A DNA stretch of 64,000 nucleotides from Muricea muricata (Eukaryota > Cnidaria > Anthozoa > Malacalcyonacea > Plexauridae): positions 28,553,282-28,617,281 of the forward strand of contig OY979718.1 of NCBI GenBank assembly GCA_963855995.1, read 5' to 3'. How positions within the stretch are numbered: position 1 is the first letter of the stretch; each line of letters opens with the position of its first letter. The notes below the pieces were generated by a model, which was given only the letters and a program-made list of their open reading frames with translations, made no database searches and was not told where the DNA came from. A program made the translations under genes and the position numbers. This document shows, piece by piece, positions 57,678 through 64,000 of this stretch.

Positions 57678-58980
57678 ATGGCAACAGAAGTAAAATTTAA
57701 AACATTATTAGCAGTGTCAGAACTACGAATTAAGGAAATTGAAGAGTCTATTGTCAGTGAAGATATCAAAGACACCAAAAATGCTTACGAACAGCTCGAT
57801 GAGTTAATTAAGCGGTTAGAAAAGGCAAAAAATGACACCCTCGAGTATTTTGTGGAACAGGGTAAGGAACTTGAATTCATGAAGGACTGGGCAGCGACAC
57901 AAAAAGGCGTTTTAGTACCTTTCAGAGACGTTCGTGCAAAAATAAAGAAGCAGATGGAAAAAAAATATTGACAAGGAAACTCAGGAAAAAAACTGAACAG
58001 AGAGTTACATATTCAACAACGAGTAAATGAGGAGCAGATGAAGTTCCAACATCAACAACAGAAAGATAGAGAAGAGGCTGTGTTGAGGCAGCAACAAAGA
58101 GAACAAGAATGGTACATGCAAAAGATGGATATGGAGAAACAGATACAAGCAAATCATTCTGGAATAATGCAAGAAACACCAGCTCAACCATCGACCCAAA
58201 GTGTGAAGCTCCAGAAGTATACTATAACACCTTTTATCGAGAGCACAAGGACTGGCTGCGCTTTTGGAATCAGTTCATGGTCGAAGACGACGGATCGGGC
58301 ATAGCTGAGATTTAACTACCTTTTAGAGCTGGTCAAACGAAAACTAAAAGAAGACATCTTGGGTCTACCTCACTCAGCTGATGGATACAAAGAGGCAAAG
58401 CGTATTCTGGAACAGACTTATGGTAAAGAGACTAAAGTACAAAAAGCTTTGATCAAGAAATTGGAGGAGTAACCAACGATAACTAGCAATCACAAGATAA
58501 GTAACATCCATGAATTTTACAATAAGCTAGCTCGGGTTGTGCGAACCCTGGTAACAATGAAGAAGCTGGAGACTGCTCAAAGTTGTGTGTATACATTGAT
58601 GGATAAGTTGGGGCCTGTTAGAGAAGTGCAGAAAGATGACGAGTGGGAGGAATGGGGTTTAGAAGAGTTGACCGAGAATTTACTACTATGTGTAGAAAGG
58701 AATCCATTACGCGATGAAGAAAACAACACTGGAAAACCTGATGGCAGTTCGAAGCATCCATTACGAAGAAAGGAAAATTTGCTGTGTGGAAAAAGCGGAG
58801 AAATGCTTACAAGGCGCAAATTTTCCTGTGCGTTCTGTCATTCGAACGATCATTTTAGTACTAACTACACGAAGGTACAAAGTGTGGAATCTCGAAAGTC
58901 TATATTGCGTCAAAACAAAATGTGTTGCAACTGTACAGGGACGAGACATACAGCCGCTGAATGCAAATCTCGAGGCTGAA
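57678..58980 (+). pseudogene. BEL/Pao gag region
   Basis: Starts at ATG 57678 (MATEVKFKTLLAVSELR) and continues over several frames. A stop ends the first frame at 57971. Then comes a glutamine-rich coiled coil (from 58038), FYREHKDWLRFWNQF and VKRKLKEDILGLP (DUF1759-type capsid block), and LARVVRTLVTMKKLE. The frame ends with zinc knuckles CAFCHSNDHF and CCNCTGTRHTAAEC at about 58836-58980; the first has lost its last cysteine (Asn instead). Broken by at least three shifts or stops. Confidence 0.85.
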
Positions 58981-59465
58981 AAAAATGTCAAAAAAAACAC
59001 ACTTCTCTTTGTGAAGAGAAAGACGATACGGTTGATCCTGCAAAAAGTTCGAGAGCTGAGAAAGGCATGAGTTCATACTTCGAGAAAACAACGACACTAC
59101 ACGGGACTGTTCTGGCTAACGTCGGAACACAGACAGTTCGAGTAATGCTTGATACTGGAGCTGGGAGCTCGTATATCTGTACGAAAGTGATTACTGAGCA
59201 GAGGCTGAAACCATTGCGAAGGGAGCGTCGATGCATCGAGCAGATGTTTGGTACAATGGAAAAGGATGTTGAAATTTACAACGTTAAAATTGAATCAAAA
59301 GCCGTCGAAGGGTTTTCATTGGATGTGAATTGTATCAACGCTGAAAAAGATGTGTTGACTTACTTACCCAATCCGAATGTTGGCAAACTGAAGCAAGGGT
59401 TTCCACGTCTCAGGAGGCGAAGCGAAGAGAAAACGAAAGGTGAAATGATGCCGATTCATATTATT
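58980..59465 (+). pseudogene. BEL/Pao protease, interrupted
   Basis: CQKKHTSLC follows a stop, then the aspartic protease core MLDTGAGSSYICTK (about 59146-59187) and DVLTYLPNPNVGKL. The frame would go on from MPIHIIL to GAADYQRIR, but a 393 bp insertion after 59465 splits it; the second half resumes at about 59865. Confidence 0.85.
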
Positions 59466-59858
59466 ATATACTGAGTGTCAAAGTTCATTTATTCCTGTTT
59501 CTTATTGGTTAAGAACGTATCACGTGATAGTGGAGAAATTCTACTGTCTCCCTGGCAACGTAGCTAAGCGGTGGACATTACTTTTATTCACCGGTAAATA
59601 ACAAATCCACAGAGCCTCACGGAGCCATGTCAGGTAAAAGGTAATCCTTTTTATACATGTTTGATTGATTTGTGGTACTTTTCTTCTCTTTTGACGCTCA
59701 GTATATCATAAAATACTTATTGACTGAGACCTCGGGAAAGCAGTATGTTTTGTGGACCAGAGACTGTCGATGTTTCCCGAGGCGAAGCCGAGGGAAACAT
59801 CGACAGTCTCTGGTCCACAAAACATACTGTTTCCCTCGGTCTCAGTCAATAAGTGTTA
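59466..59858 (+). mobile_element. Hairpin-tailed element, copy B, inside BEL
   Basis: Body 59466-59706 with inverted ends (ATATACTGAGTGTCAAAG and CTTTTGACGCTCAGTATAT) and the motif CCTGTTTCTTATTGG at 59494-59508, followed by a 138 bp hairpin at 59716-59853 with arms CTTATTGACTGAGACC and inverse and a GAGGCGAAGCC apex. It splits the BEL protein at PIHII / LGAADYQ, with ATTATT present on both sides (or a TT insertion point without duplication). Confidence 0.85.
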
Positions 59859-59864
59859 ATTATT

Positions 59865-61235
59865 CTTGGAGCAGCTGATTACCAAAGGATCCGAACGACA
59901 GAGCCGCCAGTTCTTGGAAATAATCTAGATCAAGATCCAGGAGCAGAATTCACCAAGCTTGGTTGGATCATGTATGGGCTGCATGAAGGATTAGAATGTC
60001 AAGTTGAGAAGCAATTCTTCTTGCAGTCCATTACCGATGAGTTTACAAAGCTGTGCAACCTCGACATACTTGGGGTTACTGATGCCAAATCAGATAATCC
60101 TCAAATTCATGAAGATTTTCTTCAACAATTGACACGAAATCAAGACGGACACAATGAGACAAGACTGTCTTGGAAGGAAGGTCAAGTTCCACTCCCTATT
60201 AACCGAAACCTGCCAAAAGCTAGATTGGAGAGCACCGTGAAAAGGTTGGAACGTATGGAGAAACTGAAAGGGTCCCGAATCATGCATGAACAGATCAAAG
60301 AAGGAATCTTTGAGCCTGTGCCGAGAAATTCTACGGGGGAGAAAGTTCATTACGTACCCCACCAGGCGGTAGTTCGAGAAAAGGCAAAAACCACCAAGAT
60401 GAGAATAGTCTATGACTGTTCCGTGAAAACCAATGCTAAGAGTCCATCCTTAAACGATCGTCTGAAAACTGGACCTCCACTCCAACCGTTGCTGTTCGAC
60501 ATTTTGATCCGAAATAGGTTGAGAAAATTCTGTGTCTCTGAGGACATCCAAAAAGCATTTTTGCAAGTTTGGGTGCATGAAAAAGATCGAGATGCACAAC
60601 GAATTCTATGGTACGACAACTTGGAAGAGCGAAACGTGACAGATTAACGTTTTACGCGTGTGATTTTCGGAGCTACATCGAGTCCATACATCCTGGAGGC
60701 TACAATGCAAAAACACGTCTCGGAATATACGGACCGCTATCCTGAAACCAATAAGTCTCAGCTCGAAGATACGTATGTTGATGACATTCAAGGAGGCGGA
60801 GACAAAGAAGAACAGGCCGTTGCTTTCAAGGAAGAGTCGACAAAAATACTAGCGGAGGCGAACTTCCCATTGCATAAATGGCATAGCAATGTGGAGTCCT
60901 TGGACGAGGTTAAATGTTGCGAGGATGAGAATGATCAGAGGTACGCCGAAAGTTTGGCTGGTAACAAGCAAAGCAACGAAACGAAAATTCTCGGGGTTCC
61001 ATGGAACAAGAAAGAGGACACATTCTCAGTCAGTTTAGAAACAATTGCCAATTTCGATGGTCTGCTGACTAAAAGAAGGATAATATCAGAGATCAACAGC
61101 TTTATGATGTACTTGGATGGAGCTCTCCTGTTACTATACCGGCGAAGATTATATTCGATGAAATTTGCCTTCTTAAACTACACTGGGATGAAGAAGTACC
61201 AGATGAAATCGCAAAAAAATGGAACGCGTGGGTGA
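59865..61235 (+). pseudogene. BEL/Pao reverse transcriptase
   Basis: GWIMYGLHEGLECQVEKQF, then MRIVYDCSVKTNAKSPSLND, EDIQKAFLQVWVHEKDRDAQ and, after an in-frame TAA at about 60645, FTRVIFGATSSPYILEAT and YVDDIQGGG (about 60768-60800). These are palm motifs A to C in BEL/Pao form (YVDD). The remainder carries the connection toward RNase H. One internal stop and further shifts near 61140 disable it. Confidence 0.92.
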
Positions 61236-61645
61236 AAGGGCTCAAGCATACTCCAACCGTAGATGTCCCTCGTTGTGTGTCCACAATTAATCAAAGCCAC
61301 TTTAAACTGCACGGATTTGCCGATGCCAGCAAGATGGCCGTGTGCGCAGCGATATATGCCGTTTCCTATTGTGGAGAAAGTCCGACTGATCGAAACCTAT
61401 TGGTCGCCAAGTCGAGAGTGGCCCCAAAGAATTTAAGCATTCCGAGGCTCGAGTTGGTAGCAGCCCATACCTTGGCAAAACTTCAGAACAATGTCGAAAA
61501 TGCTCTGAAGTCCTTTTCAATTGCAAGTTCCCACAACTGGGTCGACAGCTTAACCGTCCTGTACTGGTTGTCTGACCGTGGTGAGTGGTCCACCTTTGTT
61601 CGGAATCGCGTGCAGAAGATAAAGGAGCTGTCGAGTGCAACATAG
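61232..61645 (+). pseudogene. BEL/Pao RNase H
   Basis: HGFADASKMAVCAAIYAVSY, then LLVAKSRVAPKNLSIPRLEL and NWVDSLTVLYWLSDRGEWST with FVRNRVQKIKEL. The D of ADAS, E of PRLEL and D of WVDS mark the catalytic set as in BEL/Pao elements. Ends with a stop where the frame should run on to the integrase. Confidence 0.9.
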
Positions 61646-61783
61646 AAATACGTACCCACAAGTGAGAACCCGAGTGACCTTGGCACGAGAGGAACCAGCC
61701 CGGACAAATTGGGTGAGCCGTGGTTCAAGGGACCAGGGTGGCTTACAGATGGATACACTGGTCCTACTCAATCTTAAATATCG

Positions 61784-62735
61784 TTGACACAAGAAGTGAA
61801 AGAAGAGAGAGCTAAAACGAAACCAACTTCAAAAGCAATGTTTCTAGTGGACGATGCGAGTACCGGGGAGAACATTCGAGAATGGGCTGACGAACTACTC
61901 AACCGCGTGCCTTACTGGATACTATTGGGAATAACAGCGTACGTGAGGAGATTCATCTACGGTTGCCGTAAAAGCAAGAAGACAGGACCGCTTACCAGGG
62001 ATGAAATGATGGAAGCAGAAAGAGTCTGGGTCCGAGTCACCCAAACGTGGAACGAGATAAGGACGGACATGACACTCGCTAAAGATGAAACTGGATTGGT
62101 TCGATGCATGGGGCGAATACAAGAGTATCAGCCGACATTCATACCCAGAGAGTCTACGTTGGCGAGGCGGCTCATAGAACACTGCCATTTACAAAGTTTG
62201 CACGGGGGAGTAGCAGCCACGATGTCTAACGTCAGAGAGAAATTTTGGATCCCCAAGCTAAGATCAGGCGTCAAAAGTGTCGTGCACAAGAACAACCTTT
62301 GCAAGAGATACAGAGTAAAAGCAATAGATCCACCGACGACAGCACCGCTTCCCAATTTCCGTACTGAATTTACCGAGCAATTTAGCACGGCCGCGGTGTT
62401 GATTTCGCTGGTCCGTTATACTAAAAAATTTGGAAAGAACAAGACGAGCAAAGCATATGTTGCCTTATTTACCTGCGCATCTACGAGAGCGGTACATTTG
62501 AGTCTATGCAAAGAGATGATCGTAACTGAATTCAAAAGAGTAATGAAGAATTTCGTTGCTAGAAGAGGATATCCTAAACTTATCGTGAGCGACAACGCCA
62601 AAACTTTCAAAGCAACATAGAAATGGCTGACAACCTTAGCTCGCGATGAAGACCTTTTCAACTATCTGGCGGTAAATAATATCGACTGGAGGTTCAATAT
62701 GTCGCGATCACCGTGGTGGGGTGGTTTTTTCGACA
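61784..62735 (+). pseudogene. BEL/Pao integrase, truncated
   Basis: LARRLIEHCHLQSLHGGVAA and FWIPKLRSGVKSVVHK form the zinc-binding region, with NNLCKR where two cysteines are usual. The first catalytic Asp (GVDFAGP) is found in a shifted frame at about 62393-62415, while the main frame there reads nonsense. LIVSDNAKTFKA holds the second Asp. After an in-frame TAG, KWLTTLARDED and MSRSPWWGGFF follow, and similarity stops at about 62737 where the flanking repeat begins. The Glu of the catalytic triad and all downstream sequence are missing. Confidence 0.9.
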
Positions 62736-62744
62736 ACCTTTCCG

Positions 62745-62890
62745 AAGAGAAAATCGTATTGTCTGTGTTTTGACAGACGCCATATAGGCCTATATACAGA
62801 TACATAGACATAGACAGCAATGTCAAGTGTCGAAGTTGTCGTTTTGTAAAAAAAGCACAAAAAAGCACAATTCAGTTTAATGTGAGATAG
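62745..62890 (+). repeat. Repeat at the truncated BEL 3' end
   Basis: Same-orientation partner of 56690-56860, sharing GAAAATCGTATTGTC-like start, CGCCATATAGG and TTTAATGTGAGATA end. It abuts the broken integrase directly, so it may be what is left of the 3' LTR after a deletion. Confidence 0.45.
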
Positions 62891-63237
62891 AAAGCTGGTA
62901 CACCTACGTACATTTTGGCGTGTTCAGATTAATCTGGCACAATCTGTCCGAGCGGAAAAACGTATTTCATAGGTTGGTCCGCGATTTAAAATTCACAAAT
63001 TTTGCGGGGGCAAGTTAAGTTCGGTCTCGCTTTTTCCCTTCTTTATATGTTTAGAGTGGGGAAATGTATAAACCATTCCATGTGGCAGAACTAGTTTAAT
63101 TATTTAGGAAGGTTTCATAAGTATTACGTTTCTACTTATCGTTTAAATACATTGTTTTGTAAAACTTTTGTAGCTATTTTTAGGAGCTATTTTGCTGGCA
63201 TTTTCTTAAAAGGCGCGCGCTCGTGCCATTCCTATCG

Positions 63238-63282
63238 CGCATCACTCATCGCACGCTCATTTATATACGGCGTTTCCCGGCC
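63238..63282 (-). repeat. Inverted copy of TATA segment
   Basis: On the minus strand GGGAAACGCCGTATATAAAT continues to GAGCGTGCGATGAGTGATG, matching 56506-56542 with few changes. See the segment at 56491. Confidence 0.7.
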
Positions 63283-64000
63283 AGTGTTTAATAGCGCCCT
63301 GCCTGTATTAATTTTAGTTACGAACACTTAACTTAGCACACGCGTGACTATTTTACAGTGCATTCAAAAATGCACTTCCCGGACATTCGTCTAAAAAATT
63401 TTGCCCGTGTTGTCCAAACCTGCGCTTCCAAACAACTGCACTATCCCACTTGTACAGTGGCCCATATTCCAACCTTTGCTGTCAAAGTACTCTGCTGTCC
63501 AGCAACACATACAGACTATGTTATTAAATATGCAATACCTTGCCAAAGCAAGAAGGTAATCCGAAGCTTCTTCTGTCAATATAGCGGCATCAGAACACTG
63601 GAAAAAAGTAAATTATGATTGGTTAGACATATAATCACAAGTATTAATAATTTATGCAAAATTTTCGCGAACTCCTAATAACTATTACTACGGAATAAAC
63701 AACGCAGAAATAATAGATATGCATGGGTGGCGCAAAAAATGTTCCCCACTTTGATTTCATCGAGCATTAAAATTAGGATAGTTATCACAACTAAATAAAT
63801 TACATCTTATCCAAAAGGGCTAACTTATATTTTGATATGTTGTGAGAAGAATTTTAAGACAACTTCAACTGAGATATTGCGATTTAAGGTGAACATGCGA
63901 TTGCGAGAATGCTGGAAATTTGTATAAAATGACCTATTGAACTGAGTATTGTAGCAGGTTTTTCACGTCGCTTATATAGTTGTTTTAAAATTCGTATTCG

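Noticed and set aside
1-64000. CRISPR arrays, bacterial operons or phage genes
   Set aside because: No regular spacer arrays or Shine-Dalgarno-linked gene runs; spliced animal gene and eukaryotic transposons explain the coding signal.

Overview
The window looks like AT-rich intronic DNA of a non-vertebrate animal, probably a cnidarian. Reasons: small exons with GT-AG splice sites separated by long introns, a deeply conserved animal gene, and a mobile-element mix (BEL/Pao, Penelope-like, a LINE, an element carrying a P2X7-type C-terminal domain, and many short inverted-repeat elements) of the kind common in anthozoan genomes. The taxonomic guess is an inference; the eukaryotic and metazoan assignment is firm.

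Almost the whole window belongs to one gene on the minus strand: the invertebrate counterpart of vertebrate NBEA and LRBA (neurobeachin family). I could assemble 18 consecutive coding exons between 55287 and 17825. Every acceptor and donor is AG/GT and every reading phase joins. Together they give 4204 nt (1401 codons plus 1 nt), running from the DUF4704-type helical region through an acidic linker, the pre-BEACH DUF1088 region and the first part of the PH-BEACH domain. The N-terminal exons lie beyond 64000. The rest of PH-BEACH, the BEACH domain and the WD40 repeats lie below position 1.

The last intron (below 17825) is at least 17.8 kb and holds an intact single-exon mab-21-like gene (11108-10035, minus). 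Vertebrate MAB21L1 and MAB21L2 sit inside introns of NBEA and LRBA, so this is the ancestral nested arrangement seen in a distant animal, but here the guest is on the same strand as the host.

Region by region (plus coordinates): 1-17.8 kb, long intron with mab-21, a Penelope-like RT/GIY-YIG remnant (2.5-3.8 kb) and several inverted-repeat elements. 17.8-32.9 kb, exons 18 to 10 with several short DNA elements in between. 35.0-38.1 kb, a 3.07 kb TTAA-flanked inverted-repeat element with two copies of a P2X7-like gene. 38.2-55.3 kb, exons 9 to 1 with a LINE fragment, a long inverted repeat with a tandem-repeat expansion, and a head-to-head Penelope C-terminus. 56.4-63.3 kb, a decayed BEL/Pao retrotransposon in the upstream intron.

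The most unusual structural signal is a family of three short elements (near 6.4-6.8, 49.5-49.8 and 59.5-59.9 kb). Each is a body with terminal inverted repeats, a shared CCTGCATTCTGATTGG-like motif near one end, and a 100-140 bp hairpin directly attached to the other end.
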